The notes under the pieces were generated by a model that saw only the letters and a list, made by a program, of their open reading frames with translations, was not told the origin of the DNA and did no database searches. Shown in pieces: positions 1 through 11,370 of a stretch of DNA of 64,000 bases (within the stretch, counting starts at the first letter, position 1; every line of letters starts with the position of its first letter). The translations under genes were made by a program, and so were the position numbers. Origin of the DNA: Paraconiothyrium sp. Pb-2020 (Eukaryota; Ascomycota; Dothideomycetes; Pleosporales; Didymosphaeriaceae); assembly GCA_022419385.1 (NCBI GenBank), contig JAJUBI010000002.1, positions 310,001 to 374,000 on the forward strand, given 5' to 3'.

Positions 1-174
1 GCCGTTAAGAGCGATCGTGGTCTGCTGGGGCAGACTTCAGACACATTATCGTGAGTCCGTAAGTAGTAGGCTGGGTGGTGTCGGTTGCAGGTGATGAGCA
101 CTAGGTAAATAAGTGAGGTAATGATGAGAGCAGCCTAGAGAATGGGAGGATGTTGATGACAGATGAAGGGCGGT

Positions 175-2700
175 CTAGTTGGCTCGGATGACGAGTTTGG
201 AGAGGAACTTGTTCGACAGGGAGTCGAAGTCGTTACGGTCGAACTTGCACTCGCTTCTTGACCGCAAATACGTGTCTGCACGTCAGGTTAGCCTCAGCCT
301 CAGCCGAAACGAAGGATGCTTCAACTTACCGTATTTGGTTACATGCGCACGGACCTCGGTCATCGCATCGCACACCGCCGGATTGGAGGCCAACAGGTTA
401 TGGTGTTTCCGGGTGTCCCACTCCGAGAATGCAGGGAGCTTCTGTGAGATGGCCGAGAATAGACCAACGATGACACCGACTGGGGTCGACTCCATGTCGT
501 TGCAGAATTTCTGAACTGCGGGCTGGTCCGGTACACGGTAGTTGCAGTCGAACTGGATCAGCTCCCAGACCGCAAGAATGATGGCGGCGAGCATGAAGAT
601 GGTGGGCCAGTTCTTCAGCTTGTCACCGCTGTAGACAGAGGAGTAAAGTGATGAAAGCTCCTCAAGGACGTCCTTCTGGAGCTCACGCCACATGTCTGCA
701 AGGGCGCACTTGACCTGGAAGTTGATCATGACGGGAGCAACGGTCTTGCCGTGGAACTTGGACTGGTTGTCCTCGACCTTGCCGATGCTAACGTCTTCGT
801 CACCAAGTCCTTCAACCATCGTAACGTGAAGAGTCAGGTTGTAAGCGACAACGAGCTTCAACGCCTTGCGGATGACCGGAAGCTTCTCGCGTTGGTAAAA
901 GCGGTAGGCAGTCTTGAGGATCTCGGTGACGAAATATGTGCCCTCAAAGTACTCGTCGATGAACGCCTCAAAGCCGCCATCAATGTGGCGGTCCAAGTAG
1001 TCAGAGAGCATGCTTCGGGAAACGCCCTCCATACCAGCAGACAGCTTGGCAGTGTTGATCTCGAAGTGCAGACCGTTCAGGCTCTCGAACCAGTCGACAC
1101 CGAAGCACTTCTCATCCCGAACATAGACCTCACGCGCCATGATGGGAAGGTAGTGGCCATATCCGTGAGTAATATAGATGGGGCGCTCCTGGGGCGAAAA
1201 GCCCTTGATGTTGCCGATGGAAAACCCAAGGCTGACGTGACGCTCGTAGTCGGCCTTCCAGTCCTTCATGAAGTATGCGATATCCTTGATATCGATACGG
1301 GTGCAGGGAACTTGCCAGAGACGAGCGTGGGATGGCTGGCACCCACCGCACGGATCACCCTTGTCACAAGTCTTCTTGAGGAACTTGCACCTCAAGCAAG
1401 CACGAAGCTTTCGGATCTCGTGTGCCTGTTGTCGCTGTTCGGGCCTCAGAGGACCACGCCGTCTGCCCACACGCTTCTCGCCTGCTGCATCCTTCTTCGT
1501 CGTGTGTGCTGGTGGGGTCTTCTTTGCGATGGTCTTAGCGGGCTTCGATCCAACCGGGGTAGTGACAGGTGACTTTCTCCGGCGGGTGGGCGGTGAGCTG
1601 ACAGCGGAAGAAATCGGGGAAGAGGAGCTGGATGCCGACTGCTTAATATCGACAGGCTCAGCGCGAGGCATGGGTGGGCTCACGGATTGGTTCGGTGAGA
1701 TGTAGTTGGAGTAGTCCTGCTCGACATTGGGAAGACCATGGTGGCAGCTGGAGGAATGGCTGTGCGAGTGTGATGAGTGGGAATGGGTGAGGTCAAGCTG
1801 GTTCTCGGCTTCGGATTGGGGAGAGTGCATGGGGTAATGGATCTCCTCGAAGCTGCTGAACGAGTGCGCCGATCGCGGTGCGTCTGACTGATCTGATGAG
1901 TCCGAGTTTGTTCGGATGTGAAGGGTTTGAGCGGGATTGATGATGAGGGCCGTTGGGTCGCTCGAGAAGTCGTAGGAGTTGCGGTGACCGAACTCGACGG
2001 CATTCCACCCATTATCGCTGCTGGAAAGCGATCTGACCTCCAACCACTGCTCCGTGGGTGAGCCACTGCCTGCACTAGCGGAGACCGCGCTCGAGACGTT
2101 GAAGTCCTGTGCATTTATGCTGGAGAAGTCCTGTGCAAAGTCTGCCATGCCAAAGGGCGCCATCTGCTGGGTCATGTCCATGGAGGTGGTCGCCATCATG
2201 CCGAAGGCGGATGGGGCATTCATCGACATGGATGTCATGAGCGCCTGGGACGTGTTGATTGGGAAATCAACAGGTGAGGTCTGCAACGGACCAGCGCCGA
2301 ATGCGCCAAAGTCTCCCCCCAAAGATGCCATGTCGGCACCGAAGGCATGCTGGGCGAAGCCGGGGCTCGCACTCAGATTGATCCAGTCGGCCAACATGGG
2401 GTTCGTGGCCATTGCGGAGGGAAAGGCAAAGCCTGTCGTCTGGAGCTGGTGCGGCGCGATGGCACCGGTGGTGGTGGGGAGCCCATTGGAGTTGTGGGCG
2501 GCCGTGGTGGCTACCGTGTTGACGCGTCGCTGCTGCTGCTGGTGTTGCTGCTGCTGCTGGGTGCCATCGTGCTGTTGCGGCATCTGGGCGGGCGGGAGCG
2601 GCCACGTCTGGTGCGAGAGATGGTAGTTGAACGACGGGCGGTTCGGGTCGAACGGCTGGTCGAAGGCGTACAGGTCGAGGTTGTCGAGGTTGGACTCCAT
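175..2700 (-). CDS. Zn(II)2Cys6 transcription factor, conserved fungal type
   Basis: Probable nuclear DNA-binding regulator of about 823 aa in two exons. The N-terminal 350 residues are Gln/Ser/His-rich low complexity, including polyQ and HS repeats, as in activation regions. A basic linker precedes a binuclear zinc cluster at about residues 430-465, with spacing CLRC-x6-C-x5-CGGC-x11-C. The C-terminal 350 residues are ordered, have no obvious fungal_trans signature, and look like a conserved pezizomycete family. The open frame appears to stop in KHPSFRLRLRLT, but a GTAAGT donor (intron 276-329, 54 nt, ending GTGCAG) gives a better tail ending LSNKFLSKLVIRAN at the TAG at 175-177. The regulon is unknown. 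The start is the first Met, directly upstream of an ordered reading frame. Confidence 0.85.
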
Positions 2701-5160
2701 GTTTGTAATGGAGAGGAGGAGGTTAGGGCGCTCAGCTGGGCAGAGCTCTGTGCTGAGCAGTCAGAGCGGTGTGATGTGAGAGGAATCGAAGCGGAGAATC
2801 GAAGAGGCGGGCGGGGCCCGTGCGATGGATCAAGGCTCACGACGTGAAAGGGCGGTGACGGCCACGGGACTAGCCATGCACGCCAGATGCAGCAGCGCGT
2901 CCAGCCAATTGCACCCCCGCCTCTTGATGGCCGCGATGCACCAAGTCTGATCGCCCGGCCTCCCGTCGCGCAGAGGGTGGGCTCGACGCGGGCGCCCTTC
3001 AATAGACAGCGTCCACAGTCAAGCCGTGATGCCTCGTCGCCGAGGGTTCCTGGCCTCGGGAAGCCGCTTCAGTGTATCCGAGGCTCGAGAGTGTGCGGTG
3101 ATCGCTCGTAGCGAGCAAATCCTCCCACGGAACAGCGTTCGCCCGCCCAGCGCTCCACCAGGCCTCCAGACTCACGTCTCCGCGCTGGCTGGCTGCACTC
3201 GCGTTTCTCAATGCCGTGCTGACGCCGCTGCGGGCCACTAAAACGCCGTCGCATGCACGTGTGTCGCAATGGCTGCTCCAGGAGTGCCCAGCGCCTATCA
3301 ACGCTCCCCTCAGCACTATCGATAGTCGTCGAGCGTTAGCTGCGTCGGCAGACAACCGCGAGGGAGCCTTTCGTCTTCCGAGCGTGCAGCGCTTGAGAGC
3401 GTTGGGGTGTTTGCTGGTACACCCGCGAGCTCATCTCAACTCTGGAGAGCCAACGCAAACGCACTCATCAGCCATCTAATATTGTACGCGCTGCTAGCAC
3501 GCTGATGGATGAGTGAGAGCTTGGTGCGGGCCGTAACACGGACCAGGGCTAGCGGGGCTCGTCGCCACCGGCGGATGCCACTCTTCGACGGCACCTCACA
3601 TGTCTTCACCGACTCTGCGAAAAGCGCACTCCAAAATAGTCTCAAACGCGTGCCGGGCCTCGAGCATGCGCGCGCCTTGCTTCCGCCCACGCTGCGCTCT
3701 CCCATCGGCGTCTCCTCGTGCTCTGGAGTGCCTTTACCATGGCATGGAGCCATATGGTTCTCCCTTTGGCCGTTTTGGGACGCTGCATGCATATCAGCGA
3801 CGTCTGTCGTGGCACCGCTCACGCACACGGTCGCACTGAGCGCCGCCTTGCGTCCGTGTTCTCGTTAAGACACCGCTCGTCCAATCCGCCCGTGCCTAGC
3901 CTTGCATGCTACAGCTCCACTCCAGCCATGACAGGAAACAGAGGACCCTGATCCTCATTCTCGCTATGGCGCTATGCAGAAGGCAGCCGGTAAACACCTC
4001 GTGATTGCACAGTTGATCTATTCCGATCGTAGCCCCTTGCTTGGGCGTGCTCGCCATGGCATGCATGGGTGTCCGGGGTGCGTCCGGGTGCAATGTATTG
4101 CTTGCGCAGAAGTGTAATCTTGTCCACTCGTGTGGAGATTGAACAGAACCATAAAGTCGGAGGATTATTGTGGCTTCGTTGCACCGGCCTTGCCGACGTT
4201 GCTCACTGTCCGACTCGAACGCCACTTGTAGAGCCATGATGCTTGTTTCGCCACGGGGTACGGTCAGCCCAGCGTAACCTCAGCTAGGCGACATATCGCG
4301 TTAACAGTGGAATGACAGACGGGAAGCGTGTTCTCTCGGCTTCAATCAGTGACCAGACCGCACTTCAGAACTGTTTTTTTATTTGGTGTAGAGGTTGGAC
4401 CGAGGGTGGTCCGCAAGTTTCGTTGGCATGCTGATCAGCCCTAGATTCCCAGATGCAGGCGTGAAAGAGATAGAGCTCTAGCATGAAGATAGTAGATTGC
4501 AAGTCGAAGTAGAGCAAAATGTCATGACGCCGTGACTTCCAGACTCGGCTTGTGTCTGAGACACGGTGGGGACAGCCGTTGTCGCTCGGACTCGTTGAAG
4601 GAAACGTAGAGTGCTCGGTCGAAAGTCTAGGACTCTTTGCGGGTGGTGTTGCTCCAGGATACACGCTACAGTGTGCGAGGCCTTCATGCGAGACCGGTCA
4701 GGATCGCCACTTCCAGTATGGCCTTCCCAACGCACAAAGTAGGCAGAGCGGCGAAGTCGCAGTCGTCGCAGGGGCTGTTGTCACTCCGAGAGTGACCCAA
4801 GGAGGTGTAGCAAGTGCTGCCTCACGTTTGTAGAGGCGCGTGGTGTGGGTGAAGAGTGGAGGTTATCATTGTGCGCGAATAGGCGTGTGGGTGAGTGACG
4901 GTCGTGGCTGCCTTCATCGTGGGCGGGTCACGTCAACTCTGGATCCAATATCGCGGCTCCCTCAACAGATCTGTTAACGCACACTCACCCCTGATGGCGA
5001 AGAGGAGAGCCGTGACGCTGCCTTTTGCTCTTCCCCTCTTGTGTTGTACGAACCGAAGTCGACAATATACGTGTTGTCATATACTCCCACCAGTAATCAT
5101 TTTATACTCGCAATGTCAGTGCTTTGCATTACTAACTGAGTCCACCCAGGCTCACATCAG
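2701..5160. other. Intergenic, 5' region of the Zn2Cys6 gene
   Basis: Short overlapping open frames occur on both strands, but none has domain character, intron signals or a consistent codon pattern. I see no RNA gene or repeat. It probably holds the long 5' leader and promoter of the leftward Zn2Cys6 gene. Confidence 0.5.
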
Positions 5161-6093
5161 ATGGCCGCCCTTGACTGCCCGATCACAAGCCCGATCTTGG
5201 ACTTTATCAAGACCTGTGGGTCAATAACAATGTTGGTAACACTGCTGGTGGTATGTCTTGCCGTCTTTGCGCACGAGGCGGAACTTTTCTGCACTAAATC
5301 TATCGTGGCGCTACGAGATCAAGTGAGGCACCTCGAGGTTGCCCGTGAGCTTGTAAAAAAGCATGCGACCGCTCAGAAAGCAGAGCTTCTGCAACTACGA
5401 CTGAAGAATGCACAACTCGAAACTGCGCATGAAGTCATGGAGCGGAGTGTGGGCGCTCAGCAAGAACAGCTTGTACAGCTACAACTAGACAGTGAACGGC
5501 TTGCAGTCTTGAGGAGCGCCATGACGCGCACCAAAAAATACCAAAAAGACTCCTTGCGGAACGCTGAGCAGAGAATTGTCCATCTACAAAGCCAAAACGT
5601 CGGTTTGGCCAACAAGCTTATGGCCTTGCGCCGTCAGATCTTTAGATCCGAGCAAGAGAAACCGGACTCAGAAGAACTATTCCAGAAAATCGTCCATGCG
5701 AAGACGCTCGCGAAAGAGAACATAGATCCAATAGAGGATTACAACACGGATTCTAGCTCCTCTACCAAAGTCGAAACCGCTCCGAGGGCTCCATATGGGC
5801 AAGAAAATTGCGCCAGGAGATCCGCAACTACCTCATTTGCAACTATATGACACAAAGTCGCTCTAGTGAACGCACTTTGCCACGCTTGTACTCCCTACCC
5901 ACCACTGGATCCAGCATCAGAAATAGGTCCTACAACAAACGCGACGAAGTCAGAACAAGCCCTCAGGAAAAGGCTTATTGAATCCATCGACCTCGGACTC
6001 GCAGGCATGCGCTCACGAGGGTGGTTTGATGATGACTTTGACGTGGCAAAGTGTGATTATGAAGAGTTGGGAGGGGTTGACGAGGCATCTTGA
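5161..6093 (+). CDS. Membrane-anchored coiled-coil protein with an in-frame TGA
   Basis: I do not recognise the family. Residues 21-38 (around SITMLVTLLVVCLAVFAH) form one transmembrane helix. Residues 45-165 are a long heptad-rich coiled coil (repeated ELLQLRLKNAQL-like segments), followed by an acidic Ser-rich tail. The first frame stops at TGA 5848-5850 after 229 aa. The same frame then stays open to 6093 for another 80 codons and ends acidic (DLGLAGMRSRGWFDDDFD). The two parts may be joined by an intron (a GC-AG donor GCAAGA near 5799 with acceptor CTCTAG at 5860-5865 is possible), by stop readthrough, or the gene may be newly truncated. The protein could be a tether or a lineage-specific cell-periphery protein. 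Confidence 0.5.
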
Positions 6094-6747
6094 CTTGGGA
6101 TAATCATGGAGCTAGACTGAACCGATCTCGGGAACAGACAGGCTAGGATGGAATATGTGAAAGGGCCGAGAAATGTATAGGGGCAATCGAGCAGGGTCAA
6201 GGGTAGAAGAAATCCAATGGAGGAAGCTCAGGCTCTTATCGCTGCATGTTCAGCGACAAAGTTGGTAATACGTCGATGCCCCGGAAAGTGACTATACGAG
6301 CAAGGTTGAGCGTTGAAGGAGAGGGTATCCATGGAATGAGAGGGCAAGGCATCGGACGATGTACAGGTCAAAGATAGGAAACATGTCAGAGGATTATAGA
6401 CCATGGACTATGGGGCTCGATGAGCGAATGGAAAAGACGCAACACGAGAAATACGGGAAGTATAGGAAGCGAGTGGAAAAAAATGTAGCATGCAGAAGAC
6501 AGGGAGCATAGAGAGCAATAGAATCGTGGAGGATGACATGGACAGGCTGCAAAATTATACCCGGTGATAGGAGGAGTAGACTCAAACGAAGCAACGCTTC
6601 ATGGATCAGAGCAGAGTATAACATGACCTGTTGTTTTGATTTATAATAAAGTTCTCGCGCCGGCAATCACTTCAGCCACCAACCCTTTGCCCTTAAGTGA
6701 ACAAGAAGTGATCTCACCCACACCAGACCACCGCCCTCAGCGCCACC
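6094..6747. other. Intergenic, no gene seen
   Basis: AT-richer spacer between two genes whose 3' ends face each other. It probably holds both 3' UTRs. Confidence 0.5.
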
Positions 6748-8320
6748 CTAAAGCCCGTTCTCACCTCCATCAAACCCCTCCTTGTCCCTCCCCTCGAAAT
6801 ACCCCCGACACTGTTCCACCTTAGAAAACGGAATCACAAACACCGGATGCACATGCTCAATCTCATCCCTCTCCGCCCAAACCTTCGTCCCGCCTTCAAA
6901 CCTCCCCTTCGCGTACCAGTGAAACGGCGCATCCAAATTCTTAGACGCAACGTAATCCTTCGCATCGTGAGTACACTTATGCTGTGCAGCGCTCAACCCC
7001 GCAAGATTGTAGCACGTATGATACGCATCCGGCCTCTTCCCCGGTTTATCCACCAGCCCCCCCTTCGCAAACTGCGCCGCGCAGAGGATATACCTCGCGA
7101 GCGCGTCGCGGTTCCAGATCGTAGACTGCGCGTCTTGTGGCGGGAGGCCGGCTTCGACGAGAGCCCAGCAGCCGCCGACCCAGTGCGAGTAGCACCCGTC
7201 GACGAGCTTGTTCGTGCGTCCGTTGTAGCCGCCTTCAGGCGCGCACTGGCGCGCTGACAGCCAGTGGATGAGTCGGTCCATGTCTAGGTACTTGTGCAGG
7301 GTTTCTGTCGGCGGGCCGAGGATAGAGAGGGCGCCGAGGCCGCAGAAGGCGTAGGCGCCGTGGGCTTCGTTGCCTGGGGCGGCGCTGATGCCGCCGTCGA
7401 AGGCCTGGCATTTGCCGATCCAGGAACCTAGGTTGTCTAGGAAGCTGGTGAGGCCGTGTTGGCGGGCGGGAGCGTCTGGGGGCAGGGAGGTGGGGAGGTT
7501 GAGGAGGGATAGGACGATGAGGGCGCAGTAGGCGCCGCGGATGTCTTCTTCGCCGCCGCTCGTCATGTTGAAGCCGCCATCGGCTTGCTTTAGTTGGCCT
7601 AGGAAGTGCCAGAGGTTCTTGCGGTTGATGGAGTCGTAGGTTGAGGGGTTGGTGGGGTCTGAGACCATGATGATGGAGAGGACTGCGGCATATGTCGCGG
7701 CGAGATGAGGGAGATGCCCGTAATTCCCGCCGTAGCCGCCATTCGGGTGTTGTGCTATTTTAAAAGTATGGATGACTCTAGGAGAGGTTAGCAGGAGCGA
7801 AAGGAGGAGGAGGGAACGGTTCTGATGAGTCTTGCAACAAAGAGGAAGAGGATGAAAGTGCCTAAACCTACCGTTCGCTATATTCATGTATGGGGTAGCC
7901 CAAAACACTCAGGCCCTGCAAGCTCCAATAGACGATCCACGGTCTTGAAGCGTCCATCATAGCAAAGGGCGCCGGGTAGTCTCCTAATGCTTTCTGTAGG
8001 AACTTGATATGCTTTTCCCGTTGCAGATGTGGAATACCGAATTCGTTCAGCGGGAAGTCGTTGGGGTTACCTTCCAGAAACGGTAGAACAGCTTCGAGCG
8101 TCTCATCCTGAACCTCGGACGAATCGGTCCTAAAGGTGTCTACGATGGGTATCTTCACGCTCTCGAGGTACGCCATGTGGGCCTCCTCTTCTGGTGATAT
8201 ATCTTCGTATTCTTGATCTGAGTCGGGTAGCTCTTGGATGCGTATTTTGTCGTTCAGAATCTCCTCGAGCCGTGCCGAAGGATTGGGCGCACCTGAATCC
8301 TGACTGCGCGAGGACGCCAT
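6748..8320 (-). CDS. RAM1: Protein farnesyltransferase beta subunit
   Basis: Catalytic beta subunit of the cytosolic CaaX farnesyltransferase, which modifies Ras, a-factor-like pheromones and other CaaX proteins together with an alpha (RAM2) subunit. There are two exons: 7872-8320 and 6748-7777. The 94-nt intron has GTAGGT, GCTAAC and TAG, and splicing gives SERVIHTFKIAQ across the joint. The prenyltransferase repeats are clear: NGGYGGNYGHLPHL, DGGFNMTSGGEEDIRGAYCAL, DGGISAAPGNEAHGAYAF, GGYNGRTNKLVDGCYSHWVGG and GGLVDKPGKRPDAYHTCYNLAGLS. The zinc ligands Asp and Cys of VDGCYSHW and His of DAYHTCY are present. The GGEEDIRGAYCA and DAYHTCYNL forms favour FTase-beta over GGTase-I beta. The start MASSRSQ at 8320 has a good AAAATGGCG context; an upstream in-frame ATG at 8383 is less likely. 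Confidence 0.93.
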
Positions 8321-8701
8321 TTTGTTTGCGTGGGCTTTGCTTTCACACGCCCAAAGTGGCACTCGTCCGGGATGGTAGAACAATGATATGATCGGGACGG
8401 TCCGTTAATATTGTTCGCGATACCCCGCTACCGAAGAAATAGGTCCATGCTCTTCTGAACAAAACCACGCCGCTCAAGAGTATAATGAGTGGGAGCGTAC
8501 AGCTGTCTCTTATGGCGAATGCACGTGTAACATGTGTGAAGCTTGAACGTCGTGAGTCTTTGGTTCTAATTAGGAAACAGTGGCTTGGCAGCCGCGGCTT
8601 GTTTGCATCTCAAATGCCCACTTTTCTGCCCCGCCCTCCCTGAGCGTCACTGCGCCGAACAACTTTGCTATTGTACATGCTCCTGATTGATCCAACAATC
8701 T

Positions 8702-9256
8702 CTACTCGGATGCTTTCACGCCTGGCATCTCGTCCAATTCCTCGCCCAGTTTCTTCCCCGCAATGACCAGCGGCTTGCTGTCGACCAGCACGAACAGCAT
8801 ACGGCAGTACTTGGTCTTGTCCCTGTTGATCCACTGGTGCATCGTCCCGCGCTGAATCGCGACGTCGCCGACCTTCATCGTGCGCTGCTCGCCGCTATCG
8901 AGCAATAGATCGACCTGACCCTCCAACACAATGCCATAGTCCAAGCTCACGGTACGGTGCATGGTGCACTCCATGCTCGGGGGGATATCCACATGGCGCA
9001 GGACGTTGCCGCCTGAGATGGTTAGGCCCGGCGGGTTCTTCAAGTAGCCACTGTACACTTCCAGATCCTCGTCTTTCTCCATGCTGATGGGGATGCCCTT
9101 TGCGGTGTAGTCGAGGCCAAACGCGATACCATCGGGCATGGTCAGCATCTCGGTCTCCTCGCCAAATCGCTCCTCGAACACGGCTTTGCCATCGTCTCTG
9201 TGCGTCGTGATAAATCGCTTGGGTGGGGTGAGCTTCTCGAATTGCTGTGCGGACAT
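8702..9256 (-). CDS. Single-domain cupin protein
   Basis: Small intronless cupin of 184 aa. The beta-barrel core is at residues 85-160: the first motif region is MHRTVSLDYGIVLEGQVDLLLD and the second is GDVAIQRGTMHQWINRD. The metal-binding His/Glu set is only partly canonical. Fungal proteins of this type include accessory cupins of secondary metabolism and uncharacterised stress proteins. No biosynthetic core gene lies nearby, so no pathway is assigned. It is transcribed toward RAM1, with about 380 bp between them. Confidence 0.8.
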   Translation of the reverse strand: MSAQQFEKLTPPKRFITTHRDDGKAVFEERFGEETEMLTMPDGIAFGLDYTAKGIPISMEKDEDLEVYSGYLKNPPGLTISGGNVLRHVDIPPSMECTMHRTVSLDYGIVLEGQVDLLLDSGEQRTMKVGDVAIQRGTMHQWINRDKTKYCRMLFVLVDSKPLVIAGKKLGEELDEMPGVKASE

Positions 9257-10819
9257 GGCTGGGGGTGGGAGCTGTGCTCGGCTGTCTCAGATTCGGGACG
9301 ATGCTGCGTTCCTTCGTGACAATTATGGCACGGGATATGCTGACTATAAATGCTCGCCTTTTTCGGAATTTTCCCTCCGAGGAAGTTGCCCTTTGCAATT
9401 AATTATTCTCGGGATGCTCTAGATCCGTAAGTGGGTTGAGAGTGACGAATGCTAGCGTTGTGGGTACCAAGTATAGCAGTATTTGGAAGCGACCCCCTAT
9501 TGTACGTTGCAGGTACGAACGCCTTGACAATTCAGCTGGAGTGTATTCGTACCCTCAGTGCTTATAACAGCCGATTGTTGACCCGATGTTGCACAACCAA
9601 CACCCCACACCGAGTGTGCGGAGCCGAAGCCCGAAACCCGACTTCGACAACCGTCAGCTTCAGACCTCACATCTCTTCGTTGGATGTATCACGCGAGGAT
9701 CACTCGCAAACCTTTAACCTCGGAACAGCTGCCCGTGGCTACTACTTTCTTCAAAGTTTTTCACATTGACTCGCTCTAACTTGTCTTTCTTGAAGACACG
9801 CCGACCAGTTCTTCATGCGAATGGCTATCAGCACGGCAAGTGAGCACAAGCGCAGATATTTAATAACGATGACTCGTGAGAGCAATGTGTTAAATATTAC
9901 ACAGCGCGTATTACTACTAATCTCCATTTCATTGATCATCCACCACCTGCTGCCATCCTGCTAATGAGTCTCCACAAAGTCACACTTGGCCACACCAATG
10001 CTACTAATCTCTCCCAAAAAATCACATCGATTTTGCAAACGAATGAGAATATGTGGCGTCCATAACATCACCTAGATAATCCTCTGACCTATCCAGGTCA
10101 AAGCCTCCGACAGTCCCAACACTACCGCACCCAATCTCGTCCTGCCACAGGTGGCAATCCCCGAGCTATCAAGCATCCACTGATAAGCAGCCTACCATCT
10201 CAATTAACCGCGAAGCAACAAGGCACGTTGCCACAAACTTCGAGACCGAGAAGCTAGACTTACGCGTGTGGGTCACCTTGGGCGGCTGCTCCTGTCTGCA
10301 GTACATGACGCTAAAGACATAAGAAATGATGAAATAGAATTGATAGTGCCACGATTCCTCTTCCCATGTGTCTTCCAGGGGTACTACTCCGAGTACAGGT
10401 AAGCTAGAGCGTGGAATTGGAAATGGGGGTTTGACCAAGACACATGTTACTGTCCGTGTTGTGCCTATCATTGACTATATTAAAGAAGTGCCCATAGAGG
10501 AGCTGCTCGAGACAAGCGTTCTATGTACATCTTGCTACCTGCATCTTCTCCTCACGCCCTGCCCTCTACCTACCTCATCCAGTCTCTCCTTGACCGTTGC
10601 ATTCACAAACTCTCAAACCTTTACGCTAACAGCATACCACCTCGTCCTCACCCAATCCATCACCCCCACTCTTCTAAACCGGTCCTCCTTCTCCCACCCT
10701 TCCGCAACACTACTCACCCTCCCACACCCACGTCCCCCTGCATCCAAACATCACTCACAACACCTTCATTCCAGCACTTGTACGCTTACATACATACGGT
10801 TAACATCATCATCTCGTTT
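9257..10819. other. Intergenic, no gene seen
   Basis: Pyrimidine-rich and low-complexity stretches occur at 10520-10800. The open frames here are short, repetitive in composition and lack domain features. I find no RNA gene. Confidence 0.45.
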
Positions 10820-11370
10820 CTACCCATCCATAACCACCACCAACGGCGGCCCATCCTCCAGCCTCCCCCTCAGCAACGCCTTAATCTCGGCATGTCTCTC
10901 ATCCAGCTCGTCGTAGTAGTCCATATCCTCCTTGCTCAGGAAGACAGTCCGCGCGATGAAGGTGTAGCCTCTGCTGCGCGGGTCGGCATGGGGGATGTGG
11001 CCTGCAGAGAGCTGGATGTAGGGTTTTCCGTCCTGTCGATGGCGTTAGCAACATGTAGATGTGTAGGAACTCGGACAGCCAATGAGTCAGCGGGACTAGA
11101 CGCGAAGTATATAGCCGCGCGGGAGCTACCCCGCGTAATGTCATGTGCTCCTTCTCCCCCTCGTCCCATTGACAAGACACCGAGTATCAAGCCATAAGCA
11201 ATCAAGCAAGATCAAAATCCACCATATGCTATAATTATCCGTATATTCTTAGGGATGGGGACATGTACCTTTAGCGCTTCCTGATACAGGGTTGAGTATT
11301 TCTGGGCTATTTGTTGGACGAGGGAGGCGTCGGGGATTTTGAAAAGCGTTAGGCGGACGAGGGGCGACAT
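10820..11370 (-). CDS. Stress-responsive A/B-barrel (Dabb) protein
   Basis: A small gene hidden by an intron. Exon 1 (11269-11370) encodes MSPLVRLTLFKIPD.. and ends EALK at a GTACAT donor. Exon 2 (10820-11032) follows acceptor ATCGACAG and reads DGKPYIQLSAGH..., then GYTFIARTVFLSKEDMDYYDELDERH, ending LVVVMDG at TAG. The product is 104 aa, the normal size for a Dabb domain: a first beta strand with LTLFK, a helix, and the SKEDMDYYDE.H motif typical of fungal members. Dabb proteins are dimeric ferredoxin-like barrels. Some are enzymes of polyketide or aromatic metabolism, but many are uncharacterised. The 236-nt intron is long for this genome, so a mini-exon inside it is possible. Confidence 0.8.

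Noticed and set aside
2054..2626. 190-aa plus-strand frame opposite the Zn2Cys6 gene
   Set aside because: Antisense shadow of the CAG-rich coding region.
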